A stretch of DNA of 64,000 bases from Haliclystus octoradiatus (taxonomy: Eukaryota; Cnidaria; Staurozoa; Stauromedusae; Haliclystidae), in contig OU744454.1 of assembly GCA_916610825.1 (NCBI GenBank), forward strand, positions 2,152,501-2,216,500, in the 5' to 3' direction. A program made the position numbers and the translations under genes. Below the pieces are notes generated by a model. It was not told the DNA's origin. It saw only the letters and a program-made list of their open reading frames with translations, and searched no databases. Shown one piece after another: positions 10,699-23,700 of the stretch (its first letter is position 1; every line of letters starts with the position of its first letter).

Positions 10699-11713
10699 AT
10701 TCAAATTTCCATTTGTATAAATAAAAATGTATATATTTAGGGTAAGGCAGTATTAACTAGCCATAATATTATTATAAATAATTACTATTAGGTCAAGGAT
10801 TTGTTGTAGAATTTGTTAGACATTAGATTTAATGTATGTTGTTTAATTTATCATGTTTTGTATTAGTGTATTGTAAAGTGTATGTAATATTATTTAAATT
10901 TTATCTACATTAAACTTTCAACATCAAAGTGAAAAGTTTACGCTGTCGTCATCGTATTGTAGCTGTTTCCTTTCTGTGTGAATATATTAATTCAATATAA
11001 CCTCAATATTGTACAATGAAATCTAACATCAACTCATATAATTTAGATAAAGTTACTACTGGACTGAGCGCAACACATTTAAAACACCATATTTCTCCGG
11101 GAAACATGTAAATCACACAAAAATGTTCATAGAAATGTCTTGAATACCAAACTGATCCTTGTTACTTGATCCAAATTTATTGTAAAACTGTCAAAACCCC
11201 AATTATCTGTCTTAGCATATTAATGATTTGCAACGTGTGAGATTCATGAATCTTTGGTAATTTCCCGGTGATTTTACGAATGCATATAAACATGGTAAAA
11301 CACCAAACATATGTGTCAAGAGGGCTCTGACCATAAACTGATAGTAAATTTATTGTAGTTGAGCTTCACAATAAAATTTTAAACAAGAACCATAAATAAA
11401 TTTCTCGTATTTAAATGAACAATTTTTTGTGGAAATGAAGTTACCTGGAGCAAGGCACCGTTTTGCTAATGTAGCGCTCATCTCTGGTCTATTTTATAGC
11501 CATGTGACTGCTAACTATGAACAAGGTTTCTTAAATTATATTTCCATGTGTGACCTCATTAGACAGGCGGTCATTATAGGAGGTTTCACTGTTATAAATT
11601 TAGTTGACTTTAATAGAGATTGGTTTAAAATATTTATATTATTTAGAAAGACGATATTAATTAACAGGGCTATATCCTATTAGAAATATAGCTTGTATTT
11701 TTCAAGTCGTTCT
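10699..11713. other. Tail-to-tail spacer, USF / LIM-RapGAP-BTB gene
   Basis: The spacer holds the USF 3' UTR and, at 11061-11484, a repeat of family J. No ORF here has gene character. Confidence 0.5.
11061..11484. repeat. Inverted-repeat element, family J, copy 1
   Basis: Both ends carry GAGCGC in inverted orientation (11065, and AGCGCTCA near 11473-11480). The body shares AGAGGGCTCTGACC and CACAATAAAATTT with the copy at 32641-33088. The family is unidentified; a MITE is likely. Confidence 0.5.
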
Positions 11714-14700
11714 TTACAATCTCTTCAACCGTTGCTTTTTATTTAATATATCAGTGATGGCTTTTTGAGCGAATAATCCACTTGGCCCAACACACTGATA
11801 AAACAAAATAAATGAATAGAAATAAAAAGCAATGTTAATAAAATAATTTGTATAAAAGAGTACATTACATAAACGAAAATAGTACATAAAAATTGAATGG
11901 CCCGATTTTTTCATAAAGTAAGTAATGTAGACGGTGTCGCCCTACCGAAGGCACCTGTACCACTCCTGTATTCCTAGATGACTGCCTTTTTTCGCTGAGA
12001 GCAATGATTTTAAACGCTCTTTGTTGATCTCAGCCGCGACACTGCAGATCAAATTCAACAGACTTTTATGGCAGATAGGTCTCATTTGTCGATGCGCCGC
12101 AGCTACTCACAATGCAATTCCCTTTGGACCATTTCATGCGCCATCAGAAGATGGTACTCATTTGATGTTTCAGATAAAGTCAAGGCTGAGTTGACCTTCG
12201 GGGAATTTGAACCACAGTCGATCAGATATGATCTGATCTGAAGTTCGGTTGCTCTGCCATCTGAGCTAATCCTCCTTTTTTGATTTTTTCACAGACTGTT
12301 CATGAACATTAAATGACAATTGAAAATCATCCTTTTCAAAAATGTATAATAGCAATAACAATTCCATAGGACATACAGACTGCAGCTGGAACAGGAACAC
12401 TTCGAAAACGTTTTCATGAAATGATGGTATTCTGAAATTACCATAAAATGATGATGAATCTTTATTTGATAAAATGTTGAAAAAATATTAAAACTTTAAA
12501 TGTCACATTCCAAGAAATAAATGTGATATGCGATAAACCACAATTTGATAATTATGTGATTCAGATTTAATGCCATTACATTCTAACAACACTATGGTCA
12601 ACATCTGTACTGGTAATTACCACATCAGCTTTCTACAAACCTCTTTCAAGTCCTTTGTAGTAAAATTATTCAACTTGACAAAACTGAGGAGAGCATCTTT
12701 TAATATTTCAGCTACACCAGAAGAACCTTTAAAGCAAAACGGAGGTACTTAACAATAAGGTGCACATCCTTCCAAGAATTGATTATGGATTCACAGCTGA
12801 ACCGTTCATTATTACAGTCAGACTTGATAGTATGCGACACAGGAATATGAGAGTTTGTCTGAGTTTTATGAGGGGATATTTAGAAATGTTGATTGTTGAA
12901 CAATAAAAGGGGATATTAACCAACTGTTTCATTCATTACCATAAGACAACGACTCTATTAATGTCTGTCAAAGAACTGAAATCAATATAGTATTGCTTTC
13001 TTTCAAATCTCTTCATGGTCTAGCTCTAGTCAGAGGACTAATATAATCCACCAAGCTTTCTACGTTCAACATCCAAAGATAAATTATTTGTCCATTCAAG
13101 AACCCCTGCGCGAAAAACAGTTCAGGAGTTCATGAACAGTTCATGAACGTTAAATGGCTCCAATTTTCCTGAACTGTTCATGAACCCTCACAGACAGGTC
13201 ATGAACAGTTAATGAACTGTTCATGAACCCTCACAGACAGGTCATGAACAGTTAATGAACAGTTTATGAACAGTTCATGAAAATTTGGGGTCATCTTACG
13301 TCCATGAACTGTTCATGAACTGTTCATGAACTCCTGAACTGTTTTCTCAGGGGTAATATTGAATATACGGACCATACCTTTAGGTGGCAGCACTGTTATT
13401 ATGGACAAACATGACTGATCAATTTTTAAAAGGATGTTGACAACTGTCTATTCCAGAAAGAATTTAATGAATACTGCTAACTGATAATTGTGCAATTGAA
13501 GACAATACTTACTTTTAAAATTCAATAAATAGCCTGGCACTTGATTCAATTTGTAACTTAGCGCTATAAAATATGCGTATACTGTATACTATTAAATTAT
13601 AATTTCAGTCCTGCTATAGCGGTCACCTCTATATAGTGGCCACCTGTCTATAGTGGTCACTCTTGATATGTCTAAAATAGTATTTTCTATTGAATAAAAC
13701 CTGTATATAAAAGCCAACTGTCTGTAGTGGTCAATTTATCTACCTCTCGTAGCTGATTGTTATATACAGCTTTCATTGTATCATTATTTTATGTATGACT
13801 TACCAGAGAAAGTGTTTCTATCAATCCAATGGCAGATTAATTTAAATTTTAGCATCTCATCAATCTGAAAATGTTTATGGATTAAAAATGATTATGTTAA
13901 TCAAATGTATTTATATTTTAAATTGTTTATATTATATCATGTTTATTATTGAAATGCTTGTTTAAAAATTTGGAATAGTTTATATTTTTAATAACTGATT
14001 TTTTTCTTGATTGAACATTTCATCTTTGAACAAAGCAGAATTTCTTGATTGATCGATTGCGACGTAATTTTATTAGCACAATTTTACTCTATTTTCAAAT
14101 TGAATACTGTTTAAATAGAAGTAGGGCAAGGTGTTTACAAAAATGAAAAAGTCATTTAGCACCTTCTTTAAATTTTTAAAAAATTTAATTTGTTGTACAA
14201 TATTGCATAAAGTCACCTCCAATATATACATTTCATAATAAACAATTCACCAAGCGCTGCCTCTGTTCTCCAAGTTTTATAAGTACAGTCAAGCCTGTTA
14301 TAACGATCACCTTTATAAAGCGGCCATCTGTCTACAGTGGTCACTCTTGCAATGTCTAAAATAGTATTTTCTATTGAATCAAACCTGTATATAAAGGCCA
14401 CCTGTCTATAATGGTCAATTTATATATCTCTCGTAGCAGGCTGTTATATAGAGGTTTCATTGTACATGAAATGTGTGAACACAACTTGACGTAGACGTCG
14501 ATATTTGCTGTCAAAATCTTCTTATTTAAAACCATGTAAATTTGGCAAGAATATAATTCAAACCATGTAATGCTATCGTGAAGAATTAGGGAATTTCACG
14601 TCATAGCAGTATACCATAAATAGCAAGGATTTGTATGGAATGGGTTGTTTGCGGCTTGCGTTAAGCTGTGCTTGAAATATGGACTGTGTGATTGCGCTTG

Positions 14701-17700
14701 GTGAATTATTAAAAATTCATGAATGGGGAATGGCACAATATGGACTGTTTATGAAAGAATACATGGAAGTTTGCCATTTCAGGTTCATGGATTTGTTTAC
14801 CAGATATTTCGAAAATGAAAACTATTCCATGCATTTAAATAATGGAGTCCATCCTAATAACGGTCACCTGTCTATAGTGGTCACTCTAGTACTGTCTAAA
14901 ATAACATTTTCTATAGAAATACCTGTATATAAAAGGCCACCTGTCTATAGTGGTCACTCTAGTACTGTCTAAAATAACATTTTCTATAGAAATACCTGTA
15001 TATAAAAGGCCACCTGTCTATAGTGGTCACTCTAGTACTGTCTAAAATAACATTTACTATAGAAATACCTGTATATAAAAGGCCACCTGTCTATAGTGGT
15101 CACTCTAGTACTGTCTAAAATAACATTTTCTATAGAAATACCTGTATATAAAAGGCCACCTGTCTATAGTGGTCACTCTAGTACTGTCTAAAATAACATT
15201 TTCTATAGAAATACCTGTATATAAAAGGCCACCTGTCTATAGTGGTCACTCTAGTACTGTCTAAAATAACATTTTCTATAGAAATACCTGTATATAAAAG
15301 GCCACCTGTCTATAGTGGTCACTCTAGTACTGTCTAAACTAACATTTTCTATAGAAATACCTGTATATAAAAGGCCACCTGCATATAGTGGTCACTCTAG
15401 CAATGTCTAAAATAACATTTTCTATAGAAATACCTGTATATAAAAGGCCACCTGTCTATAGTGGTCACTCTAGCAATGTCTAAAATAACATTTTCTATAG
15501 AAATACCTGTATATAAAAGGCCACCTGTCTATAGTGGTCACTCTAGTACTGTCTAAAATAACATTTTCTATAGAAATACCTGTATATAAAAGGCCACCTG
15601 CATATAGTGGTCACTCTAGTACTGTCTAAAATAACATTTTCTATAGAAATACCTGTATATAAAAGGCCACCTGTCTATAGTGGTCACTCTAGTACTGTCT
15701 AAAATAACATTTTCTATAGAAATACCTGTATATAAAAGGCCACCTGCATATAGTGGTCAGCTTATCCACCTCTCATAGTTGCCTATTATTTATAAGTGTC
15801 ACTGTATTTTACATTCAATTACATACCGTTACATCTAGTGATAAAATAAGTATTAAGCAATCTTCGGGAAGAGATGCCATGTCGAAATTTTCATATACCA
15901 AAACTATGTTTCCGCGGATATAATCCATAATCTGTAATATAATATATTGTAATGCACTATTCATGACCTTTCAAATCCCGTGGTTTCGTCAAATGTTTCT
16001 ACAGTCAGTCAGTCCAGAGCCATCTATTTACAAGAGTTGGGACACTTCTGCCATTTTTGTATCTTTTTGCCTGGACCCGAGCACGTTTTTAACAGTGCGC
16101 ATGTGCAGGAGAATGTTGTGTGTTTTTTCAGCCATATTGTATTGTATTTTTTCGCGCGTTTCACTTGAAATGATTGAGAACCTGTTTTCAAAAGAACAAA
16201 GATGGCATCCAAAAATCACGTGACTGGCATCTGTCCAATTGGAGACGATAGCGGCACATGAAAGCGTGTCCCAACTCTTGTAAATAGATGGCTCTGAGTC
16301 AGTCAGTCTGAGTATAGTCACTAAGAAATCAATAGCTTTGTAATGTTTTGAAACTCTTCAAAAAATGACATGTAAATCAAATTGTGTATTCGTTTGACCT
16401 TTGTTGCTATATCATGCCTGGTGATGTTTCAGTACATTGGCATGCAAAAACCAAAGTTGATTACAAGAAATCCTATTAAATAGAGTTTATTAACATTTTC
16501 AGAAGCAGACCTTGATTATAATCCTTCATTAAATAACTTACTAATCTTTGTAATGTATCAGCCATCTTATATCTTGCTGTGAATCCACGTACTGCAACCA
16601 ACATTGGGCAAGCCTAAGAATGCAGTGAAATAAATAATCTTATATACAATGTCAACTGTTGTCTTGGGCCTGGATCCTAAGATCTAGAATGATCTTCCAA
16701 ACTTTGGCCTGACCAGGAACTTGATCTAGACTATTGAAAGATTTAGCCAAATCAAAAATAAATTCTTAAAGCTACACACAAATACAGCACCGAAAAAATA
16801 AAATGCTGATATTGAAGAACAACGGACACTGTTTGAACGTTAAATGCAGAGAGCCATAGACATTTGTTAAACAAGTTTAATGCTGTGCCGACTTTGCGTA
16901 AAAAGTATATGAAATAATTTATAATTTGAAAGATAGAATGGGAGTCAAAAATGAAACGTACTTGAATAACACTACGGTATGAACTGTTCATGAACTTTAC
17001 AAATATTCATAAACGTAAAATGGCCCAATTTAGATGTACTTTTTCATGTGCTGTTTGTGAAAAGTTAAGGAATATCTGTAAAGTTCATGAACTGTTTCTA
17101 CAGAGGGTGCTATGTCTATAAAAATTAGGGAGCAATAAAAATAACAGTTTTCCATGATTTTCTATCAAATACCTTGCAAGGACTGATAACATCACTTGTA
17201 GCAGCCAAACATAAACTCACTAAATCATCAATTTCAAAGAATTCTGCAGCAGCAAGTAACGCAGGTAGAACTTCAGCATAAAGTACGCAACTACCAGTAT
17301 GAAGATATTCTAATAGCAGAGACAATTCGTTTGCGTCGAACTGAGGAATCATCAACTGAAAATTTAAGAACCAATTAACAATTATCAAACTCGTTATCTT
17401 GCGCAACATTGAGAATTACCAGACAGGTAGGTAGATAATAGAGTCTTGAGGCCTGATAATTCGCAATATCACGCAAAGTAATGAGTTTGATAATTGTTTT
17501 ATTATTGATCACATTAATTATGTAAGGAAACAAAAGCTTAAGGGAGCACAACTATGTTTAAAAGTTTGTCTTTCGTATCTGTTTCACTTTTTTCCTGACA
17601 AGTTATAAAGTAATCAATTAAACACTTCAATAGATTGTTTACTTATCCGTGTTGTGGTTTTTGTATACCTTTCTATCCTACAAATTCTCTAATTCTACTT

Positions 17701-20700
17701 CAGACAAAGTAACAAATGTTACATGTTTCAGATTCTGCTATTTTCATATTAGTAAGCAAATTCAAAAAATTACAAACAAATGTCCACGTCAGGAAACCAA
17801 TGTGATGATTGGTGTTGATGTAACTTGATAGGTAGAGATAATAGGTATGACCAAAACTATGAAACGTTTATGAGCTTTCAGGCAATTTCATAAGGAGCTA
17901 TTTCTAGTTACCTCTTGCCTGTCATGAGGGAAATGAAGTAATTTATCTCGATTGTTATTCTCGTTATCCTTTTCAAATTGGCCTCTTCTCAACAAACGGT
18001 CAATTGAAATTCGTTTTCTAATCTTTGGCGGTTGATGTGGTGATTTCTTTGCTTTGGCAGCAGGCATTGGCTTTTGAAATCCTTGGAATGAAAATTGTTG
18101 CCCTTGAGATGTACATGTAGGACTACCATTGATCAAATTAGCAAACACTCTACAACACGAGAGGGAAATAAGCAGAATTATAATCTCTATTTTATGTACA
18201 TACAGTGAAACCTGTATATAACAGCCAGTTATACAATGACTTTACTCTTCTAACTGGCTATTTATCTCATGAACAATTAATGAACATTTTAATATATAAA
18301 CTTGGCATACAACACAGGATGCTGTATTTTTCCAAGTGTTTTGTTTTGTTTCTTTTTAATAATATTTATCTTGCTTTACCTGCTCCTTGCTGCCAAAATA
18401 GGTTTTACGGCAGGAATTCCATTTTGTTCATTGCCACCTAATAATTAAAAATAGTTATAAAAATTGCGGAAATATTATATTTCGCACAAAGAATGGCAAT
18501 ATAAAAGGGTAATGTAGGTTCAAAAGCATAGAGCATTATAATGTTACTCATTGGTTATATAGATTAATTAGTCAAAACCCTTTTGTAAGAGTTCGAACCC
18601 AAATAGTATACCCAAATAGTATAGCATCATGTTTGTAGTGAAAACTCCATTAGTTATGGTTATGTGGATATGCCTTATACCATTTACCACCATCATCATC
18701 CATTTATTCGGAAACCTGATAAATTCTACAATGTTTCTTTTCACAGGAATTGAAGACTGTCCATGAAAATATACTGATTGAGTTCATAAAGTTATAAAAC
18801 ATTTTTATGAATCGTTCATGTAATTGATGAAGTTAAAGCTCATTAACTGTTTTCACAGAGGGGGAGTCTATGTCAATCTTGCATATGCATAATTAATAAT
18901 ATTACATTTCAGTTAACTACAGATGTTATAATTGATAGACACCCTGTAAGCATAAGTGCTTGTTTATTTGGGGGACATGAACAGATTTACAAAGAAATAC
19001 AAACATGTGTACACCAACAAGAAATCGAACCCCGGCCTCCCGCCGCACAGAATGCCGACACTCTGCCACTGAGCTACCAGTGCACTTATAAGCATATATT
19101 ACAGTACTGATACTTTGGTAAACGTAGAAGTAATTCTTACCAACAATAAAGCAGATATCATGGAATTCATCCAATTCCATGTTAAAGGCTTCATGGAAAT
19201 CTTTTTTAAGACCTTTGAGATCTTCAAATGTTTCTTGGTGCCAATCCAATGCGATTGCTTCACTATTTGGAAATGAAACAGTTAACAGTTTATGAACAAA
19301 TTTACATGAAATGTCCAGGGAGTGTTCAAGGAATACCGGCAATTTCTTGGTGCTGAAGTTGAAGATGACGATCATATAAATACTCAAAACCAGTTTTCTT
19401 GTTAAATACACATTTAATATTCTTGTTCATGGCGTTTGAAACGCTATACATACACTGGATTTTACATCAGCACAGACCTTATTTCTACATCTAGGTGGCT
19501 TTGCTAGCATATAATAAGCTTTGTTTTACGTCTACTCCACAGCTACATAACTCCTTCTATTTTTATATGAACAGTCCTTGAAAATGTGGGGGCCATTTAA
19601 CGATCATGAACTACTGAACTGATTTTCGCAGTGTTACCACTGCAGTAATGTTGACGAGTTTAAAAATAGTTATCTCGTTAGGAACTCACTTGCTAAATGC
19701 CATTTTTGGTGAACTAGATTGTTTTTCTCGCTTGACTGCTACAGGAAATGAAGACATCTCATCTCGTATCAATTCCATCATCAGTTGTTTTCTGCTACGT
19801 TGCTGGAAAAAAATCAATAAAAAGATTAAATATCAGCTGAAAAAGCAAGGCTAGAAGAAGCTAGAAAAGGCTAGAATTGAGTCAATAGGGTATGTAAACG
19901 TTGGAATCTTCAATGATGATGATGATGATGATAAGGACTCAATAAAATGACACAAAAAGGGATATCGTGTTACCATGAAAACTCAAATATGATGTCTATT
20001 TAAGGATCTATTGATCGAGCGGAGCATGAAATATGTTTAAGCTTTCTGCTTTAGATTGCTGCTTTCAAGGCTTCAAAAAGTAGACATGGTCCTGCTTTCA
20101 AGGCTTCACAAAGTAGACATGGTCCTGCTTTCAAGGCTTCAAAAAGTAGACATGGTCCTGGTTCTTTTCACTGCCACCTTTCTGGTAGTATGCTGTGATT
20201 GAAAATTGTGAAATAGCAGGAAGCCACATTACGTAAAAATTTATTTAAAAAGAATTTAGTAGAAACACCTGCACACAGCACTAATATGCAAAAAAAAGTA
20301 ACGTAGACGGTGTCGCCCTACCGAAGGCACCCGTACCACTCCTCTATCTCTAGATGAGTGGCTTTTTTCGCTGAGAGTAATGATTTTAAACGCTCTTTGT
20401 TGATCTTTGCCGCGATACTGCAGATCAGTTTCAACAGATTTCATGGCAGATAGGTCTTGATTGTCAATGCGCAACAATGCGCCGCAGCTACTCACAATGC
20501 AATTCCCTCTGGACCATTCCATCCGCCATCCTCAGATGGTACTCATTTGATGTTTCAGATAAAATCAAGGCTGAGTTGACCTTAGGGGGATTTGAACCAC
20601 AGTCGATCAGAAATGATCTGATCTGAAGTTCGGTTGCTCTGCCATCTGAGCTAATCCTCCACGAATATGCAGACAGGCTATAGAAAGGAAACATCTGTCT

Positions 20701-23700
20701 GTATGTGAAAAACAGTCCATAAAATTTCTTGCAATTTCACATTCATGAACCAGTTCATCATGGCTGAATAGTGTTCATGGATGAACTTTCAGGCAATTTC
20801 ACATTAATGAACCAGTTCATGAGGTATTCATGAACCCACAAAAAATGTTCATGGTCTCATGTTTTTTTTCCACAGTGTTACAGATTACCTTAAGACCAAA
20901 TCTGATTTATTTGTTAATTACAAGTTGAGTTTCATATTTAATTACCTGCATTGTAGCAAACTTTGGTGATCTGTAGCTTGCTCTTTCGCCGTTAATAATT
21001 TTAGACAACAACCAATCCCTGTACTCTGTATTCTAAAATAAACATTACAAATACAATAAAACACATAGATATACAGTTAATCTCTACATACAGGGTTGAT
21101 TCAATGGAATAATGCATTTAAAGCCCAGGACAAACGACGGCAACATGGCAAAAAATTCCAGGAGTTCATGAACAGTTCATGAATAGTTCATGAAGGTTAA
21201 TGGTCTCAATTATCATGGACAGTTAACTAGCCCTCACAGACACTTGATGAACAGTTTATGAAAATTTGAGGCCATTTAACGGTCATGAACTACAGAACTG
21301 TTTTTAAGCAGGGGTCAAGATTTTCCTACAGAAATTATTAGAGGATGTTGACTGAGTTTGAAGGAAGCAATGGAGAAGCCACAACATTGCAACACTTGAC
21401 AAAATTCTAACCAAATAATTCAAAAGAGGTTAAAAAGACATTTCATTAAAAAGATCCTTGCAAAATGTTTGATGGCCGTCAAACGCAATAAGACAAATGA
21501 AATACACAATCAAAAATGTCAGACTAAATCCAAGGAGTGGCTAAACAACAAGGATTTTTGAAGGACTTGAAAATAAGGTATGAGTTGCCGCTGTTTGCCC
21601 TGTCTTAACTGGTTTATAAATATTGCATGTTGATTAATGGTTGTACATACTTACAAGAAGAGAGAATTGATTAGACAATAATGGAGGTAGGAATGGTTGC
21701 ACTTGATCCCGAGAAATAATAGAAATCTGTTGGGATCCAAATATAAATTTCATCAAAAAGTCAAATAAAATACCAAGAAGAAAACAATAAGTAATCTTTT
21801 AGGATTTTCTATTGGGTTAAAATTTTTCATCAAATAATCTACCTCGAACAGCTGATTGTTATCTTTCACCGGCCGTACAACAATGAAAACATGAATAAAA
21901 CTCGAAGTTACTGAATCCGGTTTAAAATTACAATTTGATGTTGCTAGGTATACGATGCAGACAATATCATTGCCAATGTGTCGTTTGCGTTGAAGCTAGA
22001 AAACAAAATAAATAAAATTTAAATAAACAAATGATAAATATATCAATTTATATATCACACATGTATGTAGCTTACATTTTTGTAGAGTCTGATAAAAAAA
22101 GCTTATTGGGTGTAAGAGTTAATTGATAGGTGATTTTGTGAATTTAGATTGCTTATGTAATATGATAGTATGTACCGGTTATTTGTTATAATATGGATGT
22201 TAGAGGATATGGCACTGTTTTTATATTGCATTGTAAGTTAGTGTAAATGATGTTAAGGATTTGTTATATATAATTAAAATGTTAGAGTTATATGTTCAGA
22301 GATTTGGTTAAAGTCTGCCATACGAGAAGGGCTATTGCTAGGAGAAGCATTTCGTTTTGTCTCTCTCACACCAACCAAAAGTCTTACATTGGGTTTCACT
22401 GTACTAACTACAACCATGAATCAAACATTTTTTCAATCAATTTTTGCAGGTATATAATTGTCTTCAAATTATAATCCAAACGCAATAAAAACATACCGTC
22501 TGTGCATCTTTACTACCATTATCATATGGCAACAGCGTTGATACGTGAAACATTATTTGATTTCCTCTCCATTCTGTGAAAATAGAAACCTTTCCAGTGA
22601 GATCGTATGTTGTATCTAAACCTCCGTTGAATTTTGTAAAATCTTTAAGATCAATACGATCACCAAGGTAAGCAAGAAAATCATCAAATTGAGATGTATG
22701 TTGACTGTTTTGGAAATATTCTTTTTCGCTTTCTTGTCCTTCGTCCACAAACAGTACTCCAACTTTGAAATGATTCTTTAAGAGCACCTGAAAATCAGCA
22801 GCATGTTCTAAATTTATAGTCATCATTACTGGTACTGGGTTTGATAAAACTTGATGCTCATGACATTGTTTGTGAACACCTTATAAACCGTTCATGAACA
22901 GTTCAGGGACTACCTCATGAATATTAGACTGCAAAAAACACCTTAAGATTTCATGAACAGTTTATGAATGTTAAAGCCTCCTGATTTGTTCACGAAAAAG
23001 TCTATGAAAATTTGGCCATCGTTCAGCATGGCCTACCATTATTTTAATACAGAGCTACTAACAAACTTAACTGGTGTTGTTATGTAATCTGGCCCAGTTA
23101 AAATGAAATACATACATACCCTATCTAACTGACATAGTTGCATTGGAGTTGACGGATTTACGGTTTGATTGAAACTTTCAGTGAATTTCAATTCTCTTGC
23201 TAATATTGATACAACTTCTTCTCTGTCATATTTATTAGAAACGAGGAAACAAGATGATGGTACAAGTCCTTCTGTGATAATTGATGATGATCGTACTAGT
23301 ATCCTATGAAGAGAAGGCATAACACAGACATGATTATCATAGAATTACAATAATAATAATAAAAATAATTAAAATTATATAGCGCTAACTCTACTAGACA
23401 TTCAGTACCCATGCGAAAACAGTTCAGGAGTTCATGGAAAGTTCATGAACAGTTCATGAACAGTTCATGAACGTTAAATGGCCCCAAATTTTCATGAACT
23501 GTTCAGGAAAATTGGAGCCATTCAACGTTCATGAACTGTTCATGAACTGTTCATGAACTCCTGAACTGTTTTTCGCAGGGGTAGCGCTTCACATTATTTG
23601 GCTTTAAAAGATAATAGTTGAAAACTTACATTCTAAAAGCACTTAAAATTATAAATTAAAAAAAAGCCTTTTTTTTTTCAAATTAATGATACAGTATAAC

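Noticed and set aside
14881-15756. CRISPR-like regular array
   Set aside because: The period is uniform at 73 bp with no variable spacers. Units are whole copies of the MITE core in an animal intron.
19021-19085. tRNA gene on the minus strand
   Set aside because: A and B boxes are present, but the body continues into a family-specific SINE tail that recurs at 40998-41147, and the cloverleaf is imperfect.
20590-20660. tRNA gene on the minus strand
   Set aside because: This is the head of a family E SINE with flanking duplications. The same head occurs at 11920-12275.
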